A stretch of DNA of 37,569 bases, from positions 1 to 37,569 of the IMG/VR virus record IMGVR_UViG_3300027985_000067; one strand, written 5' to 3'. This stretch comes from a virus. The notes beneath the pieces were generated by a model. The model was given only the letters and a program-made list of their open reading frames with translations. It was not told where the DNA came from and searched no databases. Below, piece after piece: positions 8,185-16,407 of the stretch. Position 1 is the stretch's first letter; the number at the start of each line of letters is the position of its first letter. A program made the translations under genes and the position numbers.

Positions 8185-9088
8185 TATTAAGACAGAACAA
8201 TCAGTCGGAATGGCTGGATATTTTACAATTAAAAAGTTCGATGAGAATGGTGAACAAAATGGGCAATGGGAGTTCAAGAACCTGATTCTTAACCAAGGAT
8301 TAGACAGGATTGCTACCAACGGAGATTATCTCTACTACTGTTATGTTGGAAGTGGGAATGCAACACCTGCTGTCACAGACACCACATTACAAAGTCAAAT
8401 TGCAAGTGTATATGATAGCAGCAATGGTACTTATGGCAACAATGGCGTGTCTCCTTATTACTGGTGGCGCAAAAAGACATATGCTTTTGGACAAGGTGTT
8501 GCTGCTGGAAATATCTCAGAAATTGGTATTGGTTGGGTAGGTAATGCTCTTTTCAGCAGAGCATTAATTTTAGACGAGTTCGGTAATCCAACATCTATCA
8601 CCATCTTGAGTAATGAGTTATTAACTGTAGATTATGAGATACGTGTATACCCAAAATTAACTGATGACATAGGGACGGTAGTTTTTACAGGAAGTAAGGG
8701 TGGAAGTTACGATTGGATTTTTAGGACAGCCTCAGCGAATAGTATCGACTGGGTGTCATCATATATTCCATACGCTTATATTAACTTTACTTCGACTGGT
8801 CATGACGATAGACATGCATCTGGTGATATAGGGAGTGTTACAAGTGTCCCCTCTGGAATAGTTGACACAAACACAATACCAACAATACAGCCATATGTTC
8901 CGGGTTCATATGAATCTGTAGCAACTACATCCTTCAGCATATCTCAAGCAAACTTTGCTGGTGGTGTTAGATCACTATATATTATAAGGGGTTTTGGTAT
9001 GTATCAAATTCAATTTGACCCAGCAATCCCTAAAGAAGATACTGACACACTCTCTATCACTTATACAATCAAGTGGGGACGTATCTAA
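8177..9088 (+). CDS. Putative tail-tip or fibre structural protein inserted within the hub region
   Basis: This 303-residue protein starts at GTG 8177, overlapping the end of the previous gene, with AGGAG upstream. Residues about 1-160 resemble a type of phage tail protein I have seen next to fibres: a fold with FKNLILNQGLDRIA, a GSGNATPAVTDTTL segment and FSRALILDEFGNPTSITI. The rest is Ser/Thr/Tyr-rich and beta-like. No catalytic motif or membrane helix is visible. Its location between the two halves of the hub suggests a tail-tip-attached structural or receptor-contact protein. The exact role is unknown. Confidence 0.55.
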   Translation: MPNIKTEQSVGMAGYFTIKKFDENGEQNGQWEFKNLILNQGLDRIATNGDYLYYCYVGSGNATPAVTDTTLQSQIASVYDSSNGTYGNNGVSPYYWWRKKTYAFGQGVAAGNISEIGIGWVGNALFSRALILDEFGNPTSITILSNELLTVDYEIRVYPKLTDDIGTVVFTGSKGGSYDWIFRTASANSIDWVSSYIPYAYINFTSTGHDDRHASGDIGSVTSVPSGIVDTNTIPTIQPYVPGSYESVATTSFSISQANFAGGVRSLYIIRGFGMYQIQFDPAIPKEDTDTLSITYTIKWGRI

Positions 9089-9669
9089 TGGCACTTCCTC
9101 AAGATGAACTGTCAACCACCACCGTGATAGGAACTTTTACAGGAGCTGCTGCGCAACCAATTACTCGTGTTATCGACTACGAGGATGGACCTATTGCACT
9201 GCAAGATCCTACAGAAGGTTTAAAATATCAAATGTGGAGAGCACGTATCGTCAGTAATCAGGTGCTTATCTCTGCGCCAAATACTACTGAATACGCACTT
9301 GTCTCTGGTTTAGGTCTGACTGATATCAGCATAGCTTTTGACCAGAATGCCAACCTACATTATGTATATAATCAATTAGAAAATACCTATTTCTATTGGT
9401 ATGACACTCTGACTGGGCAAATTGAAGAGTGGGATTTTGGAGAGAAACTAATCACTCCTAAACTCACTCTTGATGATAAACGTCCAACGCAGAATGCTCG
9501 TTCGGATATAATCTTTACGTATGTGAAATCTGATGGTGCTTTGTACTATCGGCAACAACGTGATCATTTCCAGACTGAGCGGCAATTAGATGCTGGACCT
9601 ATTGTTGGGATAGAAAAAGTAGGAATGACCGACGGGCATCGTTTGCAGTGGTTAATTAGTAGAGGATGA
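9088..9669 (+). CDS. Putative tail-tip structural protein of unknown function
   Basis: This 193-residue protein starts at ATG 9088 in a TAATG junction with the upstream stop; GGGGA just upstream supports this start over the earlier in-frame GTG at 9073. It is acidic and beta-rich with aromatic residues (YVYNQLENTYFYWYD), without signal peptide or membrane helix. Position within the tail cassette and tight coupling to both neighbours indicate a virion protein. I do not recognise its domain. It ends one base before the next start. Confidence 0.5.
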   Translation: MALPQDELSTTTVIGTFTGAAAQPITRVIDYEDGPIALQDPTEGLKYQMWRARIVSNQVLISAPNTTEYALVSGLGLTDISIAFDQNANLHYVYNQLENTYFYWYDTLTGQIEEWDFGEKLITPKLTLDDKRPTQNARSDIIFTYVKSDGALYYRQQRDHFQTERQLDAGPIVGIEKVGMTDGHRLQWLISRG

Positions 9670-9670
9670 T

Positions 9671-11836
9671 ATGACAGAACTACCAGACTTCTTTAGTTCA
9701 GCAGGATGGACTGTATCACCAATTAATTCTCTTGTATTTGTAGCTGGATGTATGGAGTCTGGTAGTGTCGATGGGACTGCTACCAAGGACGTATCTATTG
9801 ACAGTGGTTTTAACAGATTTCGTGTAGGCAGTCTTAAATTAGAATTAGACTACAAGGATGTAACTGATTTTGTTGAAGGTTATTCTTCAGGAACATCCTC
9901 GACAAAATATAAGTTTGAATTTGCGTCAGGTGCATGGATACAACTTACACCCGTTATTAAAAGACGATTCTTTCTTAAAAAGAAATACTCAACAGAAGTA
10001 GTCTTTTATGATGGCACATCTGAAGATACACACCAAGTTTCCATAAGTACATCAGATATAAAATCGACAGGCAACGTTATTACAATTTCCGTTACCTCCG
10101 GTTCGCTTAATGTGAGCGTGAACAATTCATCGGACTCCTTTTCGGTAACGGCTTCATTATTTGATGATCTTATAAAAGTTACTGCTATCAATGACCCAGC
10201 AGACTTGGACATCACAGCATGTGCATTATCCTATGAATATACAGAATTCTTTGCTGTAGATGATGTGCAATGGCCTCTTGATGAAGTAATTGCCGAGATA
10301 TGTGCAAGAGCTGGATTACCTGAAAATACAATCAACCTATCTAGCCTACAACAGGATAGGACATATCTTTACGGTACATTTGCTACAGCAGATAATGACG
10401 CCTATACGGCTATCGAAGAGTTACAGACATTATTCCAGTTTGATACTTGCAACTATGATGGTGTACTTAACTTCATAAAACGTGGTGGAAATATTGAAGC
10501 TGAGATTCCTGTTGACGATATTGTTGACGAGAAAAATACCTTAGAGACTATGACTCGAAAAGATACTATCGAGATTCCTCGTGTATTAAATCTTGAATAT
10601 TATGATATTGATGGCGCCTTAACACTTGGGAAACAATCTTCTGATAGAAGTCTTGATATAAGAACAACGGATGAAGAAACTAAAGAGACAACAGTTATGT
10701 TGTCGGCAGATCAGGCAAAACAACTTGTAGTCATTAGTCATAAAGTATTGATTGAAGAACAGAAGGGTGAATATGAATTCTCTCTTCCAGATAGCTATAT
10801 TGGAATTGTCGTAGGAACAGTAATTAAGATCAATGGAAAAAGACTGCGTGTTACAGAAGTTGAACTAGATGATGGTAAACAAAAGTATACAGCAATAGTT
10901 GATAGGGCGTCAGCATTTACTAGTACGGCTTCTGGTGTACCGATTCCTGTACAAGATCCAGCTACCACAAATACTGTCGGACCTTCTGTCTATGAATTCT
11001 TAGATATACCTATCTTGTCAGATTCTGACGACAGATTAATGTTCTATAACGCTGTTAATGGTTATACAAACTGGTCAGGTACTGTTGTCGATTTATCTCT
11101 TGACGGAGGCGCTAACTACATTGATTCAGACTCATCTGTTGCACCAAGTACGATTGGCTATTTAGCAACAGACTTATTAGAAGGCAGTCTATATTATCCA
11201 GATACTGTTAATAAATGTCGAGTGAAATTGATTAAGTCGGAACTATACTTAGAAGAAGCCACTCTTACAGAAATGATGAATCGTAAGAACCTTTGTATAA
11301 TTGGTGATGAGTTAATTAACTTCGGTAATGCTGTGGAGATTGAACCCGGATTATGGGAACTAGATTATTTCTTACGGGGGCGTAAAGGAACCGATGTTGT
11401 CACACATTTGAAGGGGGAGCGGTTTGTACTTCTTAGAATAGCTAATCTAGCTAAAGAAACTGCCGAAACATACCTTCTGAATCGTGATCTAACCTTACGT
11501 GCAACATCTGCTGGATCTAATATCACTTCCTCTATCCAGACACAAACATTCTACGGTAATTCACAACTAGAACGTGCGCCTGCGTATCTGACAGCAACAA
11601 AGTCTGGTACAGATATAATTATTACATGGCAAGGTGTTGGTCGTATTGGTTCTGGCGGAAATGTCAGTCAGTCGCAACATTGGCGAGGATTCCGTGTATA
11701 CATTAATGGAGTTGCACAACCAGACCAACTTACTGAAGGACTCACTATCACTAATACGGGAGGAACTGTGACGATTGAAGTATGTCAGCTTAACCAATTT
11801 ACAGGCGAAGGCCCAAGAGCGAGTATAATTATATGA
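9671..11836 (+). CDS. Tail hub protein, C-terminal (phage-tail_3-like) part of a gp15-like protein
   Basis: This 721-residue protein starts at ATG 9671 behind AGAGGA. Residues about 195-430 look like the phage-tail_3 region of gene transfer agent gp15-like hubs, with DEVIAEICARAGLPE, a DTCNYDGVLNFIKRG segment and IPRVLNLEYYDIDGAL. Residues about 530-600 contain the C-terminal signature (LCIIGDELINFGNAVEIEPG and YFLRGRKGTDV). A fibronectin-like end follows (TATKSGTDIIITWQGVG). Residues 1-190 look like an unrelated beta domain. It probably completes the hub together with the protein starting at 7186. Its stop overlaps the next start. Confidence 0.72.
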   Translation: MTELPDFFSSAGWTVSPINSLVFVAGCMESGSVDGTATKDVSIDSGFNRFRVGSLKLELDYKDVTDFVEGYSSGTSSTKYKFEFASGAWIQLTPVIKRRFFLKKKYSTEVVFYDGTSEDTHQVSISTSDIKSTGNVITISVTSGSLNVSVNNSSDSFSVTASLFDDLIKVTAINDPADLDITACALSYEYTEFFAVDDVQWPLDEVIAEICARAGLPENTINLSSLQQDRTYLYGTFATADNDAYTAIEELQTLFQFDTCNYDGVLNFIKRGGNIEAEIPVDDIVDEKNTLETMTRKDTIEIPRVLNLEYYDIDGALTLGKQSSDRSLDIRTTDEETKETTVMLSADQAKQLVVISHKVLIEEQKGEYEFSLPDSYIGIVVGTVIKINGKRLRVTEVELDDGKQKYTAIVDRASAFTSTASGVPIPVQDPATTNTVGPSVYEFLDIPILSDSDDRLMFYNAVNGYTNWSGTVVDLSLDGGANYIDSDSSVAPSTIGYLATDLLEGSLYYPDTVNKCRVKLIKSELYLEEATLTEMMNRKNLCIIGDELINFGNAVEIEPGLWELDYFLRGRKGTDVVTHLKGERFVLLRIANLAKETAETYLLNRDLTLRATSAGSNITSSIQTQTFYGNSQLERAPAYLTATKSGTDIIITWQGVGRIGSGGNVSQSQHWRGFRVYINGVAQPDQLTEGLTITNTGGTVTIEVCQLNQFTGEGPRASIII

Positions 11837-12576
11837 GTGAAACAATAAACAACAAAATCCCATTCGTACCGGAGAATACCATTGATCCGGCAGCGGGACT
11901 GAACCTATCATTGAATATAGTGGATGCTTTGACACAAGTCATGGTTGTAAGCCTCTTGCAGACAACTCCGCCAGTTGGTGTTGAAGGTGAAAGGCATATC
12001 GTGGGTGTTGGTGCTACTGGGGACTGGTCAGGACAAGACAATAAACTTGCCAGATACCTTGACGGCTTATGGCATTTTTATGACGCATCCTTAGTTGTAT
12101 ACAATGCCCAAGTATGGACATTCGACGGATCTGTTTGGGTATCCGACTCGGGCAGTGTTGCTGTTGCTAATCACGTTGCGGATTCTGACCCACACCCACA
12201 ATACCTAACTGAAGTGGAAGGCGACGTAAACTACGAACCAAAACGTTTCGACAACTTATCTGCAACAACTGACCCGACCGTAACTGACGACAGTAGTGCT
12301 GGTTATGAAGTCTTGTCAAAATGGTTGAACACAACCACTGGCGAAATCTGGCTATGTACAGATAATACTATTGGTGCCGCTAACTGGCAGCTTGGTACTT
12401 TGACTGTAGATCAGCTAGGAAGTGCTGCTCTGGCGAATCTCGGCACAGCTCCGACTGAAGTTCCGACAAACGCCGATCTCGGGCCTGCTGCGTATGTTGA
12501 TACAACTAATTTTGCTACAGCCGCGCAAGGCATCATCGCAGACGACACTAACATACTACTTTGGCAGGGGGTTTAA
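11833..12576 (+). CDS. Tail fibre protein with DUF2793-like N-terminal region
   Basis: This 247-residue protein begins in an ATGA overlap with the hub gene. Residues about 15-110 resemble DUF2793, recognised by PPVGVEGERHIVGVGATGDW and a WHFYDASLVVYNAQVWTFDG segment; such regions are common in small phage tail proteins. A DPHPQYLTE motif at about residue 119, typical of phage fibre proteins, follows, then an Ala-rich tail. It likely links the tail tip to the receptor-binding parts encoded downstream. Base composition is still like the upstream genes; a GC-rich segment starts right after this gene. Confidence 0.65.
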   Translation: MSETINNKIPFVPENTIDPAAGLNLSLNIVDALTQVMVVSLLQTTPPVGVEGERHIVGVGATGDWSGQDNKLARYLDGLWHFYDASLVVYNAQVWTFDGSVWVSDSGSVAVANHVADSDPHPQYLTEVEGDVNYEPKRFDNLSATTDPTVTDDSSAGYEVLSKWLNTTTGEIWLCTDNTIGAANWQLGTLTVDQLGSAALANLGTAPTEVPTNADLGPAAYVDTTNFATAAQGIIADDTNILLWQGV

Positions 12577-12578
12577 TC

Positions 12579-12884
12579 ATGGCTCTTACAACTAAAAACT
12601 GGACGCTGAACAGCTACACCGCGAATACCTGGACCGATATCATCGCAGAACCAGCCACCATCGCCGCGCTGATCATCGCCAACACGGGCGCCGGCGATGC
12701 CGTTGTCGAACTGCGTCTGCAGGATTCCGGAACCACGCTGTCTACCATCCTGCCCACACACACGCTCGCGAGCAGCGAAAGCGCGGTGCTCGATGCGCGC
12801 TCGCTCAATATCACAGGCACACAGACGCTGCAGGCCCGCGCCGATGTCGCGGGTGTCGAATTCACATGTAGCGGGGTGGCGTAA
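12579..12884 (+). CDS. Small GC-rich tail-associated beta protein
   Basis: This 101-residue protein starts at ATG 12579, preceded by GGGGG; an in-frame TTG at 12561 lies inside the previous gene and is less likely. It is beta-rich and Thr/Ala-rich, with no membrane segment. Its DNA is clearly richer in G and C, with many GCC, CGC and CTG codons, than the genes before or after, which suggests acquisition from a different phage pool. Its place between fibre and receptor-binding genes suggests a fibre accessory or a virion-surface protein. I do not recognise a family. Confidence 0.6.
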   Translation: MALTTKNWTLNSYTANTWTDIIAEPATIAALIIANTGAGDAVVELRLQDSGTTLSTILPTHTLASSESAVLDARSLNITGTQTLQARADVAGVEFTCSGVA

Positions 12885-13813
12885 TGAGCTCGATGCTGAA
12901 ACCGCTCATCAAACCGGCAGGCATTGGCGCTGCACGTGCCTGGCTCGCTGATCAGCTGTTCCGGAACGGAGAGGTAGGCGCATGGCTGGAGCCACGGGAT
13001 ATTTCAACGCTGTATCAAGACTCAGCTGGTACTATTCCAGTAACAACTGATGGTGATCCTGTAGGGTTAGTGTTGGATAAATCACAGGGATACGCGCTGG
13101 GGCAGAATTTAGTGACTAATGGTACGTTTGAGAGTGATGTCAGCGGATGGACAGCCCAGCTAGGTGCGTCAACAGCCTGGGAAAATGGGACTTTGAAGTT
13201 GGTGGCTGGTGTGGCAGGTACAACACAGCGAGTTAGTACTCCAATCTCATGTACTGTCGGTAAATTATATAAAGTTACTGCTGCCATTTGGAGAGGTACA
13301 ACTACAGCAAATGTTTTTTTGGTTGGTAGTGCTAACGCAAATCTAGGGTCTGGCGTGCCCAGCACTGGTGTATCTTCCTTAACTCCGGTTACTGTTTCTA
13401 TTAAGGTTTTGGCCACTGACACTACGATGTATGTTGGGCTAAATGACTCGTTATCAAGCGCAATTGGCGCAACATCATTTATTGATAATGTCACTGCTGT
13501 AGAAATATCAGAGAACTACGCTTACCAAACTGTTAGTGCGTATCGTCCAAATTATCGACAAGAATCTGATTTGCGATGGATTTCATTTGATGGAGTAGAT
13601 GATTATATAGACGTGTCGTTACCGTCAATATCATCAGCAACTGTTGCAATTGCAAAATCAACGGGTGCAGATATAACGTACCCAGTAGATTTATCATCTG
13701 GAACGCTAACGATCAACAGCGATTTCTATTGCATCGTAGTATTAGACAGAATGCTAACGGCAAATGAAAATATCGTGCTAACGCAATATTTGAATATGCT
13801 GGCGGGTTTATGA
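12884..13813 (+). CDS. Putative receptor-binding tail protein with carbohydrate-binding-like domain
   Basis: This 309-residue protein starts at ATG 12884 in a TAATG junction. Residues about 30-70 carry a segment seen in tail proteins and prophage genes (DISTLYQDSAGTIPVT, then GLVLDKSQG). Residues about 77-205 look like a CBM4/9-type beta sandwich (NLVTNGTFESDVSGWT to FIDNVTAVEIS). The end resembles a LamG-like rim (WISFDGVDDYIDV). Such proteins often bind host surface sugars. The first 40 or so codons are GC-rich and the rest is AT-rich, so the gene looks like a recombinant with an exchanged C-terminal binding part. Confidence 0.65.
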   Translation: MSSMLKPLIKPAGIGAARAWLADQLFRNGEVGAWLEPRDISTLYQDSAGTIPVTTDGDPVGLVLDKSQGYALGQNLVTNGTFESDVSGWTAQLGASTAWENGTLKLVAGVAGTTQRVSTPISCTVGKLYKVTAAIWRGTTTANVFLVGSANANLGSGVPSTGVSSLTPVTVSIKVLATDTTMYVGLNDSLSSAIGATSFIDNVTAVEISENYAYQTVSAYRPNYRQESDLRWISFDGVDDYIDVSLPSISSATVAIAKSTGADITYPVDLSSGTLTINSDFYCIVVLDRMLTANENIVLTQYLNMLAGL

Positions 13814-14143
13814 TCACTGAATATAATCACAGAGTTACAATAGCGTGCCCTGAATCGCTGATAAACTCCGCGAATAATCTGGCTCTGGTCATTGGGTGAG
13901 TCTGCCGCCGATATTAATACCTTCAGAAACGCCGCATATCAAGACGCTGGTGGTAGCCTATACGGCGTAGTATCGGCGGTGTGCAAGCCATCGGTGATTG
14001 CTGCACAAGGCTATGGCTTGCCTGCCGCATCATCTCACGCAGAAGAATTAGCAGATCGAGTAGTGGCACAGCGCGCGTGGGATAAACTTGGAACGGATAT
14101 ATTACTGTCTGTAGACGAGCTGCCAAAGGATGCACTTGAGTGA
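13810..14143 (+). pseudogene. Tail-associated small protein gene disrupted by a +1 frameshift
   Basis: Translation from ATG 13810 (overlapping the previous stop) gives 29 residues ending LALVIG and then TGA at 13897. The frame one base later continues straight on with ESAADINTFRNAAYQDAGG to TGA 14141-14143. One extra G in the GGG run at 13894-13896 explains the break; removing it restores a protein of about 110 residues. The gene is either inactivated, wrongly read at one base, or read by +1 frameshifting. The restored protein has no motif I can name. Its place after the receptor-binding gene suggests a fibre accessory protein. Confidence 0.6.
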
Positions 14144-14214
14144 TGGGGGATTTATGCGGTACCTACTAACATTGTAACATCATAAAACTACGAATGGTGA
14201 GGCAGAGTAAGTCT

Positions 14215-14430
14215 ATGAAACTCTCCCCAGAACAACTCAACAAATGGCGTATTGTACCAAGACTCCTTGTCCTCTTATATGGCTATATGTGCTGGGACAT
14301 AGCTGTTTGGTTTATGTCACTCCCTGACCCAACATCAGCACAGTCAGCATTTGTTTCAGTTGTCTGGGGAGCATCTGCTGGCTGGTTTGGTTTGTATGTA
14401 AATTCAGGCAATAAATCTGGAGACGAATGA
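14215..14430 (+). CDS. Putative holin (two membrane helices)
   Basis: This 71-residue protein starts at ATG 14215; a purine-rich GAGGCAGAG upstream favours it over ATG 14194. Two hydrophobic helices lie at about residues 12-31 and 42-62, joined by a short PDPTSAQ loop, with charged ends. Holins of this size form lesions in the inner membrane at the lysis time. The i-spanin gene begins inside its stop codon (ATGA), so it opens the lysis cassette. The class assignment is by size, topology and context. Confidence 0.65.
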   Translation: MKLSPEQLNKWRIVPRLLVLLYGYMCWDIAVWFMSLPDPTSAQSAFVSVVWGASAGWFGLYVNSGNKSGDE

Positions 14431-14765
14431 TGCTACAATTAATCCTTAAACGATGGCGTGTATTATTCATACTTGGTCTAATTCTGTCATCATTCTTTGT
14501 TGGATACAAATACAGCTCTTACAAGAATGATTCCGAGCAACTATCCGAACTAATCAATCAACAGAAGATCATGCAAGAATGGTTGTCTCGTGAATCATCT
14601 GTAGCTGAGATTGTTGAACAGAAGCTATCTGAACTAAAAGCTAACGAGCGTGTTCTTGAACGCGAACGTGTACGCATTGTAGAGAAACCTGTCTACAACA
14701 TTCAATGTTTGGATGAAGACGGCCTAAAGCTTCTTAGAAGGTATGCTGGAGGCGTTTCAGAATGA
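14427..14765 (+). CDS. i-spanin (Rz-like inner membrane spanin)
   Basis: This 112-residue protein has one N-terminal membrane helix (residues about 11-27) followed by a charged periplasmic coiled coil (about 32-85) and a short C-terminal end containing Cys94. This is the layout of Rz-type spanins, which work with an outer-membrane lipoprotein to fuse the two membranes in the last step of lysis of Gram-negative hosts. The gene overlaps both neighbours by 4 nt. The lipoprotein partner is encoded directly downstream. Confidence 0.8.
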   Translation: MMLQLILKRWRVLFILGLILSSFFVGYKYSSYKNDSEQLSELINQQKIMQEWLSRESSVAEIVEQKLSELKANERVLERERVRIVEKPVYNIQCLDEDGLKLLRRYAGGVSE

Positions 14766-15025
14766 ACCTACCCAAACGTACTGGTATTCTCCGAACTCTC
14801 CTCGTAGCCACCTTCTTGGGCCTTGTAGCGGGGTGTTCTACCCAGACACAGATCAATCCAGAGGTTAGTCAAGAATCTTTGTTAGTTAAGTGTCCAGAAG
14901 TATTGCCATCAGACTATGAGCCAACAGGTGCTGGCTGGGTGCTTATGATGAAAGAATGGTCTGAATTCTATCACGAATGTAGGATCAGACATAACGGTTT
15001 AGTTGACGTATTAAAACATAAATAA
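14762..15025 (+). CDS. o-spanin (Rz1-like outer membrane lipoprotein)
   Basis: This 87-residue protein has a basic N terminus, a hydrophobic stretch and a lipobox LVAGC with the lipidated cysteine at position 25. A mature part of about 62 residues follows. With the adjacent i-spanin it forms a two-component spanin. Here the genes overlap only by 4 nt, unlike lambda where Rz1 is embedded in Rz. The segment after the lipobox has conserved-looking aromatic and cysteine residues (KCPEVLPSDYEPTGAGW). Confidence 0.8.
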   Translation: MNLPKRTGILRTLLVATFLGLVAGCSTQTQINPEVSQESLLVKCPEVLPSDYEPTGAGWVLMMKEWSEFYHECRIRHNGLVDVLKHK

Positions 15026-15034
15026 GGAGGTCTT

Positions 15035-15328
15035 GTGGAAGGAGGGGATGACTTACACAGGCGTGTATCTAAGCTGGAAACACAGCATGATAAGCTGTTG
15101 GATTCTACACAACAACTGGTGATATCAACACGCCTACTAACTGAGAATATTGCCCAAATGTCCAGCATCATTAAAGAGCTAAAGGATCTTGAGCCACGTA
15201 TTCGCACAATGGAAATAGATGTCAATAATAACAAACTGCTTGGTAAAGCTCTTGTTTGGTTAGGCACAACTGTTGGTAGTGCTGCTCTAATCATGTTTGT
15301 AGCATACCTCGCCAATATAGGCTCATAA
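15035..15328 (+). CDS. Membrane-anchored coiled-coil protein, possible XhlA-like holin accessory
   Basis: This 97-residue protein starts at GTG 15035, 4 nt after a strong AAGGAGG. Residues about 8-65 form a heptad-rich coiled coil and one hydrophobic helix spans about 72-93 at the C terminus. This topology (coiled coil, then single tail anchor) resembles XhlA-type proteins, which cooperate with holins in some phages. It follows the spanin genes closely. No sequence signature fixes the family, so the role in lysis timing is inference. Confidence 0.45.
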   Translation: MEGGDDLHRRVSKLETQHDKLLDSTQQLVISTRLLTENIAQMSSIIKELKDLEPRIRTMEIDVNNNKLLGKALVWLGTTVGSAALIMFVAYLANIGS

Positions 15329-15343
15329 GCCAAGGTGGGGGAC

Positions 15344-15718
15344 ATGAATCTATGTGTATTAGAAACAATACATTGGATAACATTATCTTTTTACATCATC
15401 ATATTGGCTAAAGCAATCTATCTAATTCCCTCTGTTAAGAATTGCCAACACAGGGATGGTATTGGCTGGGTTATTTATTGCTACCTGTCCTCGTTGATTG
15501 TTATGGCTTGTGCCTTTTCCTACTTGCAAGTGGATTGGATCATAGCTAACTATGATAGTGTTGTTGAGCCATCTCATGCAATGTTATGGTCCATATATGA
15601 TATAGCGAATGCTTTTGCACATTTCTTTTTCTTGCTTGGATTAGAAGTATGGCTTAAATGGAAGTGTGTGGATACGGAAGGTAAGTTGTGTCCAAGACGT
15701 AGGAAGGATGATCCTTAA
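15344..15718 (+). CDS. Small multi-pass membrane protein in the lysis region
   Basis: This 124-residue protein starts at ATG 15344; AAGGTGGGGG upstream supports it over the in-frame GTG at 15335. Three hydrophobic helices are visible at about residues 7-25, 45-65 and 85-103, followed by a basic, cytoplasmic-looking tail (CPRRRKDDP). It is the last gene before the strong terminator. It could be another holin, an antiholin or a membrane protein affecting superinfection. I do not recognise a family. Confidence 0.5.
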   Translation: MNLCVLETIHWITLSFYIIILAKAIYLIPSVKNCQHRDGIGWVIYCYLSSLIVMACAFSYLQVDWIIANYDSVVEPSHAMLWSIYDIANAFAHFFFLLGLEVWLKWKCVDTEGKLCPRRRKDDP

Positions 15719-15728
15719 TGGAATGTGT

Positions 15729-15767
15729 AGCCCAGATGGTCTTAACGGACTGTCTGGGCTTTTCTTT
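15729..15767 (+). terminator. Strong intrinsic terminator at the end of the late operon
   Basis: AGCCCAGA (15729-15736) pairs perfectly with TCTGGGCT (15753-15760), with GTC/GAC pairing inside, followed by TTTCTTT. It ends the rightward late unit 10 nt before the stop of the convergent leftward gene. The opposite strand lacks a T run, so it should act mainly on rightward transcription. Confidence 0.85.
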
Positions 15768-15769
15768 GT

Positions 15770-16192
15770 CTACAGAATGGTTAAAGGTTTCATCTTGTCA
15801 TAGCTCCCGAACACAATATCCTGTGGAGTCAACACCCACAAGTATTCATGTTTCAATGCAATCACCTTACTTTCATAATACTTATCTGTCTCTAACACAA
15901 GTTTAAGCATCCACCAATCAGGATGGTCGTAATATAGACTCTTGTCACAATCTGTGTCATATGGATCTAAGTAAGAGTTGCCATCATAAATATATGGCAT
16001 AAACTCTATACCTCGACCTTTGTAGTCAGGAGTGTGTGCAGACCACTCAACATCAACAGAATAATATTTATCCTTAGTGGTGAATCGTATACGGACGATT
16101 CCTGAAGGGTCTTGGTCGTAATGTATAGATGTAATTATGTCACCAATGTCTTTTGGTGAATTGTGTCTAAAATTGTGTATGTGTAGGTTCAC
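15770..16192 (-). CDS. Hypothetical protein, 140 residues
   Basis: Starts at GTG 16192, seven bases after AGGAGG. The protein is soluble and acidic with many Tyr, Asp and Trp residues (about residues 60-125 are especially rich), suggesting a compact beta domain that might bind a protein or nucleotide partner. No motif is recognised. It is the last gene of the leftward unit, overlapping the next upstream gene by 4 nt. Confidence 0.65.
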   Translation of the reverse strand: MNLHIHNFRHNSPKDIGDIITSIHYDQDPSGIVRIRFTTKDKYYSVDVEWSAHTPDYKGRGIEFMPYIYDGNSYLDPYDTDCDKSLYYDHPDWWMLKLVLETDKYYESKVIALKHEYLWVLTPQDIVFGSYDKMKPLTIL

Positions 16193-16386
16193 TCAAAATC
16201 CTCCTTAGCCAAACCTCTTAGTTTACAAATCGCAGACAGGCGTCTTTCGGCAGACTGTTTTTCACGCACAGCTTTACCATACTCATCAAACAGCTTGTTA
16301 TGTTGTAACACCATCCAAACAAAAATCCCCGCAAAGAATATAGCCATAATTAGCAGTGCTATGTCAATTTCACAAATATTTCCCAT
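16189..16386 (-). CDS. Small single-pass membrane protein
   Basis: This 65-residue protein has a short outside-facing N terminus, one helix at about residues 8-29 and a charged, helical cytoplasmic part (KAVREKQSAERRL). AGGA lies 8 nt before the ATG. It overlaps the following gene, so the two are probably co-translated. Function unknown; small early membrane proteins of phages often affect host envelope or superinfection, which is only a possibility here. Confidence 0.55.
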   Translation of the reverse strand: MGNICEIDIALLIMAIFFAGIFVWMVLQHNKLFDEYGKAVREKQSAERRLSAICKLRGLAKEDFE

Positions 16387-16407
16387 TAAGTATAATCCTT
16401 CAGATAA

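Noticed and set aside
15718-15906. A 62-codon open frame on the + strand after the late operon
   Set aside because: It contains the terminator hairpin and overlaps the convergent gene on the other strand.
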